DNA of 64,000 nucleotides from Artemisia argyi. Taxonomy: Eukaryota; Streptophyta; Magnoliopsida; Asterales; Asteraceae. Made by a program: the position numbers and the translations under genes. The notes under the pieces were generated by a model that saw only the letters and a program-made list of their open reading frames with translations, made no database searches and had not been told where the DNA came from. The DNA is taken from assembly GCA_030686995.1 (NCBI GenBank), contig CM060684.1, positions 10,231,897 through 10,295,896 on the forward strand. Direction: 5' to 3'. Shown in pieces: positions 11,993 through 22,357 of this stretch (positions are counted from its first letter, which is position 1; every line of letters starts with the position of its first letter).

Positions 11993-13068
11993 GTGAAAAT
12001 TACTGCAGAGGCATCTGTCAAAATAGGTTGCCTCGCAGAAGGTGGTTTTCTTTTCTTTTCTTTTCTTTTCTTTTCTTTTCTTTTTTTTCATTCATTTTCA
12101 AAAGCCACTAATTTCGCTGCAAACGTGGAGCGAAATAATAACCCTCCACGTGTCATGCCCTGGTTAATAAAAAAAAATTGCAATTCACATATAACATGCA
12201 ACGACATTAGTGACATATGGACCCACTTGAATTAAAATAAAAAATAAAATCTGTAACTCTCATAACTTTTGCAGCGATCTATAGCAAATTGGACCGACTA
12301 ATAGTAACTCTCATTCCATTTGCAAATTAAACCTTTTTGAACATGTGAAACAATTGCAATTTTGAAAATTTTGAATAGTTTGAATTAAATTTTTGTTTTG
12401 AATTTTAATTTCTTTTAAAATTAAACTTTTAGAATATATCAAATTTTGGTACGTTGTGTTTGAATCTGATAAGTTGAAAATCTCGAAGTCTTAAAAAGTT
12501 GAAAATTTAAAAATTTAAAAACATTGAACTTACAGTGCTAGGTTTAGTAAATAGGATAACACACATGAGATTTTTTTTAAAAATAGTATCAAATGATGCC
12601 AAAGTAGCTACAATGGTGATAAGAATTTGAAATTAGTCAAACGAAAAAAATACTCCATAAGTAAAGATGCCCAACTCATTTCAATGTGGGCCCAAAGAGG
12701 AAGAGAGAGAACAATTTCGCTGCAAAAGTTTTGTTAATTGCTTTTTTCTTTATCTATTTTACTGTTGTGGGGCCTAAAAAGGAGGAGAGAGAAGAAATTG
12801 TTGCATATTTTATGAGAGTTACGTAATTTTTTTTACTATTTGTGGGTCCCATATGTTTGTAATTCGCTGCAAGTTTTACACGATTTGTATTTTTTTTATT
12901 TTTTATTTTTTTAAGATTAACTCAAGCACGATACGAGGAGGGTATTTATTTCGCTGCAAGTTTGCAGCGAAATTAGTGGCCTTTTTGGGAATGAAAAAAA
13001 AAAAAGAAAAGAAAAAAACCTTCTGCGAGGCAACCTGTTTTGAAAGGTGCCTCTGCAGTAATTTTCGT
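11993..13068. mobile_element. Mutator-like non-autonomous TIR element
   Basis: The terminal inverted repeats begin GTGAAAATTACTGCAGAGGC on the left and, reverse-complemented, ACGAAAATTACTGCAGAGGC on the right. They extend through TTGCCTCGCAGAAGG, a TTTTC tract and GCCACTAATTTCGCTGCAA, about 130 bp per arm. The flanks are a perfect 9-bp duplication, GCTATAGGT (11984-11992 and 13069-13077). TIR and 9-bp duplication fit Mutator-like elements. No transposase is present. Confidence 0.85.
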
Positions 13069-13187
13069 GCTATAGGTGGTACCCTTAAACGTAGGTAGTT
13101 AGTGATTTAAATGGATGGGTGACAAACATGCTTCGGTGATCAATCTTTATCACTTTATTGAGACATAGAGGTTGCTACAAAGAGTAG

Positions 13188-13500
13188 TAAGGGTGACTAT
13201 CGGGTCGGCACCGACCCGTCCTGACCTGAAACCGATTAACTGGAAAACCAAATTCGAGTCCCGACCCGGCTAGTCCCGATAGTCTCGAAAATCATTCGAT
13301 CGGGGTCGGTTCGGTCTGTTTAGTCGGTATATTGATTTGTTTTCTCGGTTTTTGTCCCGTCCCGACCCGTCCCAAAAACCGATTATATGAAAAACTAAAA
13401 CCGAGTCCCGACCCGAGTAGCTCGATTTCAGGACGGTTTAGCTCGGTTTCGGGATGGTTTTTTCAGGATTTCGGGATTCGGTCGGGATTACTCACCCCTA
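13188..13500. mobile_element. hAT-type MITE, 313 bp
   Basis: The ends are TAAGGGTGACTATCGGG and, reverse-complemented, TAGGGGTGAGTAATCCCGAC. The interior is rich in CCCGACCCG/CGGGTCGG blocks. A perfect 8-bp target duplication, AAGAGTAG (13180-13187 and 13501-13508), supports hAT mobilisation. It is non-coding. Confidence 0.9.
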
Positions 13501-14109
13501 AAGAGTAGCAACAAATTAATAAGTCTTTTATTATATTAAAAATGACAAAATTACTCTTTTAAATTAAATAATTTGAATTTTCTTATTATCTCAATTACAT
13601 TATAAAGCATTTGGCATTTTCGCAAAATGAAAGTCTTAAAAAATTAGCCTAACACATTTACTTATTATGGAATTGTGTTGATTTTGCTATGAAATCAACA
13701 GTTTTCAGCATACTCATCATAAATAAATGCAAATTTCAATAAGTATAGCTATAACATTAGGCTTCTCACAGTGGCAACCCATATTGCATCATCTTTCCGG
13801 CTGTCACCTCAGCTTTCTCTCTCTTCAACCCCTATTTATCTCTCTCATCACAGTGGCAACCCATATTGCATCATCATTTTTTTTCTTTAAAAAAAATATT
13901 TTTTAACACAAACACAAAATTTATTAATAAAATGTAAATATTACATAAACGAAACGATACGGAATTAAACAACTAAAAATTAAAAGTAGACATTACATGA
14001 TAAAATACGATACGGAAAACAAATAAAACACGATACGGAAAACAAATAAAGCACGATAACACAAGGGTCTCCCATTACTCATCGTCTCTGTCCCATGCAT
14101 ATGTGTTTC

Positions 14110-14436
14110 TTAGAACGAACCACACATGTTGATAATATATCCCTCTCCCATAGCGCTCATAATAAATTCGGTTTGCATTGCTGAGACGACAAGGGTCTTC
14201 ACTTGTATGCAGCAACTCTTGTAAATAGCATTATACCTACGACATTCAGCATTCATTCTACTCCACATAGCCGTAATACTATTTTTATTACTGTTCTCAC
14301 CATTGGTCTGATTTTTGAACCTTTGTGTAACTTCATTCCAAAAAGAACGTACATTCACAAGGTCTCCGGAATCCTGAACTTCAAGCCATACGCGAGCTAG
14401 CAGATCTTCTTCTTCCATTGACCACCGATTGTTCAT
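14110..14436 (-). CDS. Harbinger ORF1-type Myb/SANT-like protein, short
   Basis: From the ATG at 14436 the protein reads NNRWSMEEEDLLARVWLEV, then a SANT-like trihelix with FWNEVTQRFKNQ and a late helix NAECRRYNAIYKSC. In PIF/Harbinger transposons the Myb-like ORF1 protein helps recruit the transposase to DNA. It is about 108 residues, shorter than usual ORF1 proteins, and lacks the C-terminal part seen as a separate fragment in element B at 17175. In-frame upstream sequence would allow a longer N-terminus from 14550, but the MNNRWS start fits the family best. It sits in element A with no transposase gene. Confidence 0.65.
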   Translation of the reverse strand: MNNRWSMEEEDLLARVWLEVQDSGDLVNVRSFWNEVTQRFKNQTNGENSNKNSITAMWSRMNAECRRYNAIYKSCCIQVKTLVVSAMQTEFIMSAMGEGYIINMCGSF

Positions 14437-14875
14437 TGTGAAATGCTTTAGGAGTGTGTGAAATGCTTTAGGAGTGTGTGATGAAAAGTGTTGTATTGTG
14501 TGGTATTTATAGGGGATAAAATATAAGAAGCGGGATATTTTTGAATTCAAAATTCAAACAGAAGGCGAGATAAATTTTAAATTCAGAAATTAAATACAAG
14601 GCGGGATCTTTTAACACAAACGTAAATTTTGTATTAATAAAAGCATAAGCGTTACATAAACAGAAATTAAAACATTACAATAATAATTTAAAAACTAAAA
14701 CTACAATTATAATCTGAGTGATCCCAGGTCTGCGAGTTGTCGGAGCGGAAACCGTCGTCATACGGATCAAAGCTCGCAAACCTCTCTGCTTCTAACTCAG
14801 CTTCCATCCTGCTCAGCTCCCGCTCGTCCTCAGAGTTCCAGCCATCATCAGCAGGTTTCACATTCTCCTCAAAAC

Positions 14876-15313
14876 TTAGCTGAAGTTATCAAGATGAGGT
14901 TGCTGTTGTTGTGGCTCAACAACCCTTGGTGCAGAAGAACTTGATGCACCTTGCACAAATTGTTGTTGTTGTTGTGGTGCATCAGCAGCTGCCACATTCT
15001 CCTCAAAACTCCAACGTATCTTGTTGGATTTCTCGTTCTCTATCTTCTGCACACAACCCCACAATGTTTCAACAACATCAGCGTCTTTGCGAAACTCATC
15101 GTACAAAAACTGGTCGATCACATATTTTCTGTCGATAGAGATATCTTTGCACTCTGTGTATCGTGTTCTCAGGCGTTGTTTGCGTAACTTCGCCAGCTCA
15201 AACTTCTTAATAATTTCGATAATTGCATCTTGGCGTTCCTTGTCGTCTATTTCGACTTGTTTTTTAACATAGTTTTGAACTTGTTTGACAGTGTGTGAAA
15301 GTTTACAAGCCAT
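14876..15313 (-). CDS. Harbinger-associated charged protein of unknown function
   Basis: A 145-residue ORF begins MACKLSHTVKQVQNYVKKQV. It has a charged helical middle (LAKLRKQRLRTRYTECKDIS) and a WGCVQKIENEKSNKIRW segment, and ends with glutamine- and serine-rich tails. The same protein is encoded at 48278-48826 in element C, with the shared layout MAC.L.H.VKQ, then RYxEC.DIS, then LWGCV and NNKIRWS.EEN. Conservation between two dispersed elements suggests a family-specific transposon protein. I do not recognise a named domain. It is possibly a DNA-binding or accessory factor. Confidence 0.6.
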   Translation of the reverse strand: MACKLSHTVKQVQNYVKKQVEIDDKERQDAIIEIIKKFELAKLRKQRLRTRYTECKDISIDRKYVIDQFLYDEFRKDADVVETLWGCVQKIENEKSNKIRWSFEENVAAADAPQQQQQFVQGASSSSAPRVVEPQQQQPHLDNFS

Positions 15314-15408
15314 TTTTTTGTGTTTGATTTGTTGTTTGAATTATGTTTGAAAGTGGGTTTGATTTGGGTATTTATAGGATGAAAGTGGTTATAATTAAAA
15401 GAAAAAAA

Positions 15409-15457
<49 letters not shown>

Positions 15458-15604
15458 GTGATTGAATGCTACAAATATCGATCGGTTTCACAATCGATCT
15501 TCAAAAATATTGGCCGGCGATCGATTTCAACTTATGGTTTCACAATGGTGACATCGATCGATCCTCATGATCGATTTTTTTACGGGCCATTGCTAGCAGC
15601 CTTA

Positions 15605-16911
15605 GTTACAATACTTTAAAACATTTTTTGTAGATATGTTTTAAAAAAAATTATTAAAAAATTTAACGTAATTTAATGTAAGGAAAAAAAACCGTCTATA
15701 ACCATAATTACCTATTAAATTTTCAAGTTTTCTAGTAAGTGTTATATTTTAAACACCCCTAAAAAATTAAATAAATGTTATTATACATATTGTATAAACT
15801 AATAAAACACACAAAACTTCATATTATTTATATACAAACAAGTTGATGGTACATATAGCTTTAACCGTTTAACAAAGAGCCAAAGTCGCCATCGGTTCAG
15901 CTAGCCAATAAACGCCATCCGAAAACGAACCTAAGAACACCGTCGGAACCGGTAAAAATGGGTTAACCAAGCTGGACCTGGATCATTTTCTTCTTATTTT
16001 TCTCAAGTTAATCAATTCGTCATTGTTATTTTGTGATGCGTGAATACCTTGCCCAATTATTGTGTAAATTACTTGCACAAATTTTATTAAAAAATAAACT
16101 ACTTAAAACATAAGTTACCTAACAAAGATCAAAGAGTTTTTTGAAGGATTTTTTTTTTTAATATAGTAAAATCATATAATAATTCATGTAGCTAGTAAAA
16201 ATAAGTTTTTATTGCTTCAAGAAAGACCAGTTATAACAACAAAAGGAGATATTTTATTTCAAAACAATCTCAATTATTCCCAGACACACACTCATTCACT
16301 GATGGAGCCCACCGTAGAAGATGCTCACGCGGTTACCATCCCCTTTCATTTTCAACTTTATATCATTTTTGTTGTTTATTTATCTCAAGTGATGAAATGT
16401 TTGTGTTTAGTATTTATTGTTTGTGTGTTCTTTTATAGAGGTTTAGTTGTGTTTATTAATTAGATTAAGGGGTGTTTGTTTAAAAAAGTAATTACCAAAC
16501 TGAACCGTATAGAGAGTGAATTTACGGGAATGAACTATTTTAAGATACTTTAACAAAAAGATCAAAATACGTCACAATCAACCTGTTTTATTTTAAATTC
16601 GCCTAAATCATCGCTCAAATCAATAAGTATTCGCCCACGAAAAACTTTTAAAGTGGTGGTGACAAAAGCGAGTTAGATTTATTGCACTTGCACCAAATAG
16701 ATTGGAAATATAGCTGAAACAACATGCAAATACAAAAATCATGCAATTTTGATATGACAGTCATACTATTTCATACTATTTGGTTTGGTAGTTGACAGTC
16801 ATACTATTTCAAGACTATAGGTTTGCAAATTGTATTTGTTCCATTTATAGATAAAAAAAAAAAAAAAAAAAAAAAAAAGTTTTACATTCAGAATATTGCA
16901 CATGTTTTTAA
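15605..16911. other. Intergenic AT-rich stretch, no supported gene
   Basis: Only short ORFs without family resemblance are present. A 23-bp sequence at 16720-16742 recurs exactly at 17997-18019. An A-run lies at 16855-16878. Confidence 0.6.
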
Positions 16912-17871
16912 GGGTAGTGGCAGTCATGATTTCAGAATCATTCATACCTCCCAAATCCACCAATAATATCATTCCACCTCATTTCACCTCATCCATACTT
17001 TTTTCATACCTCCCAACCTCTTTTTAGTGGCAACCATGCCTTTTCCATACCTCCCAACTTTTTTTTTTTTTTTTTTAATAAATTAAATTAAACAATTTAA
17101 TTAAAACATAAATATTTCATTAATAATTAAAAATAATATTACATAATACTTGGAAAAAAAATACATAATTAAATCTAAAAATCCGTAGGCCATCCATATG
17201 TCTCCGCGTACCCACGTTTTTTGGCAATAATGAAATCTCGCATAACCTGATTGGTTATGTGTTCGTGCGGCTCGTTGTAGAATTTCAGTGCCCGATGCAT
17301 AGCCTTTTCTTGAGCATTGTCGAGTTGTGTCTGCAGCAACCGTTGGGCCAATTTATCCTTTGCACGTTTGTCAGCCATGGCCTCATCCAAAGCTAGTGCT
17401 TTCTTTGACGTATACTGCTCAATAAACTCAGCAGCACTATTCTTTGTCGACCTTGCGGACGAACACGAGGACGGTAGCCACGTCCACGACCTCTTGATCT
17501 CCCACTTTCCATGCTTCACAATGTATGTATATGAAAAATTTATGTTTCTGTTGTGTGAGTTATGTTTGTGTTTGTGTGTGAGTTGTAGGCTGTGTTTGTG
17601 TTTGTATATATAGGAATTTTTTTTTTTTTTTACCCCCGCTCCTCCAAAAGTTTAACATGCAACAGGTATAATTTTTGTTTTTTATGCATTATTACGTTTT
17701 GCTTTTCAAAGATAGCATGCAACGGTCCATTTTTTGCATTGAATTTGGCATGCTTCCACGGCAATAATTGCCGCTGAGACCATACCGCTGGCCATGCCGG
17801 TGGACTGGCGGCGGTGTTCACCGCCGGCATGGTGATGCCGCCGGTGATGCCGCTGTCCATTGCCACCACTC
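16912..17871 (-). mobile_element. PIF/Harbinger non-autonomous element B
   Basis: TAA duplications (16909-16911 and 17872-17874) flank TIRs GGGTAGTGGCAGTCATG and, reverse-complemented, GAGTGGTGGCAATGGAC. The interior carries one minus-strand ORF fragment resembling the C-terminal part of Harbinger ORF1/NAM-associated proteins. No transposase is present. Confidence 0.8.
17175..17512 (-). pseudogene. Harbinger ORF1 C-terminal fragment, frameshifted
   Basis: From the ATG at 17512 the frame gives an Arg/Gly-rich start, MESGRSRGRG. A frameshift near 17455 leads to RSTKNSAAEFIEQYTSKKAL, then MADKRAKDKLAQRLLQTQLD and a tail ending KKRGYAETYGWPTDF. The helical, lysine-rich part resembles the NAM-associated C-terminal region of plant Harbinger ORF1 proteins. 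The Myb domain is absent. The protein is broken and non-autonomous. Confidence 0.55.
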
Positions 17872-18017
17872 TAAGGGTGGTAGATTGTGTATTAGAAATT
17901 TTGATTTGGAAATAGAGGTACCAAAATAATGAGGCAAAAGAAAGCAATGGTAACGTGTCCCTTCTATCCCTAGGCACCCAGCTGGCTAACTAAACCCAAC
18001 ATGCAAATACAAAAATC

Positions 18018-18340
18018 ATCTCGCCTAAGTAGCTCGCCCAAGAAAAAATTTTACTCGCCTAGACCTCGCCTACAAATTTTTACTCGCCCTCACCTCGCGT
18101 TTATAACTCGCCCAAACTTCTTGGACCTCGCCCAGGTTTACTTTTAATTCGCTTGTTAGTAAGAATTGTTTTAATTCGCGTGTATAACTCGCCCAAGACA
18201 ATTTTGACTCGCCCCTCACCTCGTCTACGCCTCGCCCTAAACCCTTACCTCGCACACCACTCGCCTAGACCTCGCCCATCTTTCCCCTGTAATTCTGAAT
18301 TTGATAGCCTCGCCCAGCACTCGCGTATCACTACTTTTAT
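18018..18340. repeat. Degenerate CTCGCC-motif array
   Basis: The hexamer CTCGCC or TCGCCC recurs roughly every 10-25 bases over about 320 bp (ACTCGCCCA, ACCTCGCCTA and similar), with variable spacers. There is no fixed period and no coding potential. Its local GC is higher than its neighbours. Confidence 0.7.
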
Positions 18341-18349
18341 ACACGTGTA

Positions 18350-19110
18350 ACGTTAGAAACTAATCTAATAATAGATCTAACGGTTAATATTGAAAAGTTC
18401 ATTTTGGATAATTTTTTGAGCGAAGTTTATATCCATAAACTAGTTGTCTAAACGGTTCATTTAAGTAATTTACTCTTGTTTAAAGCTTATTTTTGGGCTT
18501 ACGAGTTTCTATGTTTTCGGCTTATGTTTCATAAGCCTCATTTTCTTTTTCTTTTTTTGCTTATTTTGGGACTTATGAGGTTAAAAATGTTTATCATGGC
18601 ACAAGCCGGAAAATTGGATCAACCATTACCGACTTGACCCGTTATAACCGGTACCAATAGTGTTTTGACCCGTTACACACCCTCTCATACCCAATATTGA
18701 GGTAATGTGCTTACGCGATTAGTTAGTTTATGTTGAGATCGTTGTTATTGACAACTGTGAGGTACTTCCCCAATGATAGTGAGTTTTATATAAAAAAACA
18801 TATCGAAGCATAACAGTTGGCGGCGTGATTTCACCGCACATATTCAAGCAAAATGTGGGTGTGCACAACCTGTCTATCTTGATAATAAAAGGTGCGAGTA
18901 TGCAAGGAATTCATCAAAAGACACAGGTGATCACTATCAAATTACAGAAATTCCACTAATTACCTGTATCCAAGTGCACCTGGCTTCGACAACTTCACAT
19001 TTTGTAATCTGATAAATGTGTCTTAAATAATGGATACAAAATCCCAACAATTCACACAACTAAAAATTACAAATTCCACTAATTACTCATCCATATATAA
19101 AAATGAGTAA
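18350..19110. other. Spacer downstream of the tandem kinase gene
   Basis: No gene or element end is recognised. The right part probably holds the 3' UTR of the minus-strand kinase gene ending at 19111. Confidence 0.5.
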
Positions 19111-19179
19111 TTACTCCAATGACCCCGGATGATTTAGCTCGGCCTCATCTTTTGCCCGTGATTCCCTTTGATTACTTAC
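19111..19179 (-). CDS. Exon 4: short charged C-terminal tail
   Basis: After an acceptor (TATTGTAG) the phase-0 frame encodes 22 residues, VSNQRESRAKDEAELNHPGS and LE, then TAA at 19113-19111. It is supported only by splice-site quality and frame. Retention of intron 3, which stops at 19594, is the simple alternative. Confidence 0.45.
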   Translation of the reverse strand, partial: VSNQRESRAKDEAELNHPGSLE

Positions 19180-19623
19180 CTACAATATAGTACATGGTAC
19201 AGTCATATACAAGATGCCTGCCTAACTAACAACTTTATCAAATCAGAATTCGTTAATTAAAAAGTGGTATTAAGCCATAAAAATCTCTAAAAAAGAGTGC
19301 AGATAAGCATATAAACATGACATGCAAATTCAGATGTTCCCTGCAAATTAAGGTGTTAGACACTGTTCCATCATCCATGAACGAAAAAAGTTCACAAAAC
19401 AAGAAGTCATGATTCTTAACAACATATTGAATGGTACCGTGACGCTATCCATACAACTATGACCTGACTATGGTATGTTTTTAGGCCGATGATTAATAGC
19501 TTTACATACTTAAAGTAGATTATCATGTTATTAGTAATGGGTCAATATCAACATTTTCAAACAACATAGTTATAACATGCTTACAGAAGCAACCTAATCA
19601 TTTGATTGAAATAGAATACTTAC

Positions 19624-20580
19624 GTGAAATTCCAGTGCTTCCTCAATCCGATCCACAATCATTTCCATGGTAGGGCGTTCCTTTGCATTGAAACTAATGC
19701 ACTGAAATGCAACTTTACTATACGTATCAAAAGAACGGCTATCAAATTGATCACTTATAAGGGGATCAATTAGCAACTCTGGTTTGTAGTCATAGTAGCG
19801 TCGGACAATATTTATGAGAGGTTTCGATTTACCACCTTCTATCTTTCTTCGATTATAAGCTAACATTCCACTCAACAACTCAAACATTACCACTCCAAAA
19901 GAGTACACATCTGACTCTTTCCGGAGGACACCGCTTTCATGGTAAATTGGATCCATGTAAAAGTTAGTACCCGCAGCATTTGTGTAGACTTGGGTTTGTG
20001 GCTGATTTACGAGGCCAGATTTTGACAATCCAAAATCACAAATTTTGGCTACCAGATTGTCATCCAATAATATGTTCGCACTCTTGACGTCTCTGTGTAT
20101 TACTTTTTTGTCCTCCCCAAGACCTGAGTGGAGGTAATCGAGTCCTGTTGCTGCCCCTAAGCAAATCTTCAGGCGATGTTCCCATGTCAATTTGCCTCTC
20201 TTTTCCTTGTCTTCTAGATAACAATCCAGGCTACCATTACTAGCATACTCGTAAACTATAATTTTCTCATTGCCTTCATCACAGTAACCAATGAAAGGGA
20301 TGATGTTTTCATGGTTGAAACGGAAAATCATATTAAGCTCTTTGCGGAACTCATGATCATACTTTTCTTGGTTACTTTTGGAACGTAGGCATTTGATGGC
20401 AACTGTACGGTTTTGCCAGCGTTCAGACAGCTGGCCTTTGTAAACATTACCGAATCCGCCTTTTCCAACCAGATTTTCTTGACTTTTAACTCCAATGGCC
20501 ATGTCGATGTCCTTTAGTGGAATAAAAGAATCTTCTAGTGTTATAAATTTTCTTGTATTGGTAGAAGCAGATCCGCGGTT
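19624..20580 (-). CDS. Exon 3: active-looking Ser/Thr kinase domain
   Basis: After CGCAG the exon encodes NRGSASTNTRKFITLEDSFI, then IPLKDIDM and a canonical kinase: GKGGFGNVYKG loop, VAIK lysine, HENIIPFIGYC, HRDVKSANILL catalytic loop, DFGLSK, and GTNFYMDPIY in place of the usual GTxxYxDPE. DVYSFGVVMFELLSG and the final ERPTMEMIVDRIEEAL follow. All catalytic residues are present, as in the receptor-like kinase/Pelle family (HRD type). It lies downstream of the two dead domains in the same frame. Reading through the donor at 19623 would add a short tail, SILFQSND, and stop at 19594, an alternative end if intron 3 is retained. Confidence 0.85.
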
Positions 20581-20906
20581 CTGCGAATAAAGTCCTTATT
20601 AATATCATAATTCATGTTAGTTCCTAACTCGTGTTCCTAACATGTATCATTTATTAGTAATCTTTCCAAATCTATGCCTTTGATTATTCCACTTTATATC
20701 ATGTATTCATGTCGTTGCAACGAAAATAAGTAGAAAGAAAAGTTAAGTAGCATTTCTTTTAAAAAACTACTTCAATAACAACCCTTCAAGCTTTTGGAAA
20801 ATAACATAGCATATACTCGAGTAAAATTTATTTTATCATGATAGTTCTCATTGTGGCCAATGAACCTGCTAGATAACCTTCAAATTAGTTAAATGAAAAG
20901 ACTTAC

Positions 20907-21836
20907 TTGAATATACAATGCTTCCTCCAACCTCTTGATGATCTTGTTCCACGAAGGGCGATCCTTTATGTTGAAACTAATGCATTTATATGCAATTTCA
21001 TTGAAAGTATATAAAGAACGATCATCAATTGCATCTCTTATCTGTGGATCAAGTAACTTGTCTAGTTGGTCAGCATAGTAACAACGGACCAAAGCAACAA
21101 GATTTAGTTGCTCTTCGTCTTCAATGAACCTTGCTTCATTAGCCAACCTGCCCGTCAGTATCTCAAATAGTACCACTCCGTACGAATACACATCTGATTC
21201 TTTGTTGCAGATGTAGCTTTCAAGGTAAACGGGATCCTTGTAATCTTCATTCTCAACAGGCATTGAAAGGGGATTATCTCTTCCATATCCTGGGAATAAA
21301 AATGAACGGGTGAAACCACAAATTTTAGCTTCTAGATCGTCGTATAATAATATCTTTCTGCTACTGAAGTCTCCATGTATTACACTCTGGTATTCCCCAA
21401 ATCCCGAATGAAGATACCTGAGTCCTTTTGCCACCCCAATGCAAATTTTTAGGCGCTCAGTCCAAGTTAAACTCTTTTTGGCGTATTTGAGATAATTATT
21501 AAGGCTTCCATTGATGGCATACTCGAAAACAATTGCATAGCGTTCAGCACAATAACCGATGAAAGGAGCGATGTTTTCATGTTGCAACATGGAAGGTATC
21601 TCAAGCATGGAGTGGAATTTAGAATCATTTGACCGCATTTGAAAATCCCTATATGTTGTTATGGCAACTGCGCGATCAGAGAGATGTCCTCGGTAGACCT
21701 TATATGGTTCTATGAAAGGAGTTTCTATACTTAAGTTTTTGAACACCATATCGATCTCCTCTGGTGGAATTCGAAATTTTTCTAGTGAGTCTGCAGGATT
21801 TCTCCGTTTGGTAATTGCAGATGCAGCTTGTTGGTT
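20907..21836 (-). CDS. Exon 2: pseudokinase domain 2
   Basis: The exon starts after CACAG with the linker NQQAASAITKRRNP, then IPPEEIDM, the conserved lead-in also seen in exon 3. The phosphate loop is IEPYKVYRG and VAIK is VAIT, so it lacks the lysine. HENIAPFIGYC and RLKICIGVAKGLRYLHSGFG are conserved. The catalytic loop reads HGDFSSRKILL (Arg lost from HRD, Lys lost two residues on) and DFG is GFT. DVYSYGVVLFEILTG and the C-lobe are intact. It is predicted to be inactive but folded, perhaps a regulatory or decoy domain. The exon ends at IQ before GTAAGT. Confidence 0.8.
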
Positions 21837-22136
21837 CTGTGAACATTAACACAAACAACTTTGTTTAGTGCCGCCGACCGATACTTATGTTAGCTTAATA
21901 AGGGGCAAATGACATTTAAATACATTAAAGTTGACACTTTTTGTTGTTGTGTGTAGCCAACTTTTTTTTTTGCTATTGTAACAAACCTTTTGAATTTCGT
22001 TTTTTCCCTTAATAATTAATAAACAATTGTACTCTCTCTGGTTTTAATGAGTCAATTGCAAAACCAAAGAAAAGAAAAGCTGGAGAAAGGTCCGACCGAA
22101 CTAAACTTATAACATTTAGGGTAGAAGATGACAGCA

Positions 22137-22183
22137 AGATTATGATTATGATTATGACTATTATTATTATTATTATGACGATG

Positions 22184-22224
<41 letters not shown>
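22137..22224. repeat. (ATT)n microsatellite in kinase intron 1
   Basis: A trinucleotide run, ATT/ATG with variants, lies inside the 521-bp first intron. The poly-isoleucine ORF across it is an artefact. Confidence 0.9.
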
Positions 22225-22225
<1 letters not shown>

Positions 22226-22357
22226 AGCAAAACATTAGGATTACAAGAAATTTGGTGGGGAGCCTCGAAACTATCACGAGCTATATGGTTTGATTGTGTA
22301 CAAACATAGAGACGAAATTTGTAATTAAATCCGAAAATAATAAACAAGAAGACTTAC

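Larger units (their letters stand above)
13760..15601 (-). mobile_element. PIF/Harbinger non-autonomous element A
   Basis: TTA duplications (13757-13759 and 15602-15604) flank imperfect TIRs: GGCTTCTCACAGTGGC on the left and, reverse-complemented, GGCTGCTAGCAATGGC on the right. The interior encodes a Myb/SANT-like ORF and a separate charged ORF, both on the minus strand, but no DDE transposase. The TTA target and Myb-type ORF are hallmarks of PIF/Harbinger. A poly(T) run of about 40 lies at 15411-15452. Confidence 0.8.

Noticed and set aside
16212..16463. ORF with a hydrophobic stretch
   Set aside because: It is isolated, without family resemblance, splice context or conservation inside the window.
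17630..17977. Minus-strand ORF across the right end of Harbinger element B
   Set aside because: It spans the transposon border and its terminal repeat, so it is not a plausible gene.
22009..22347. Poly-isoleucine membrane-like ORF
   Set aside because: It is an ATT microsatellite inside a kinase intron.
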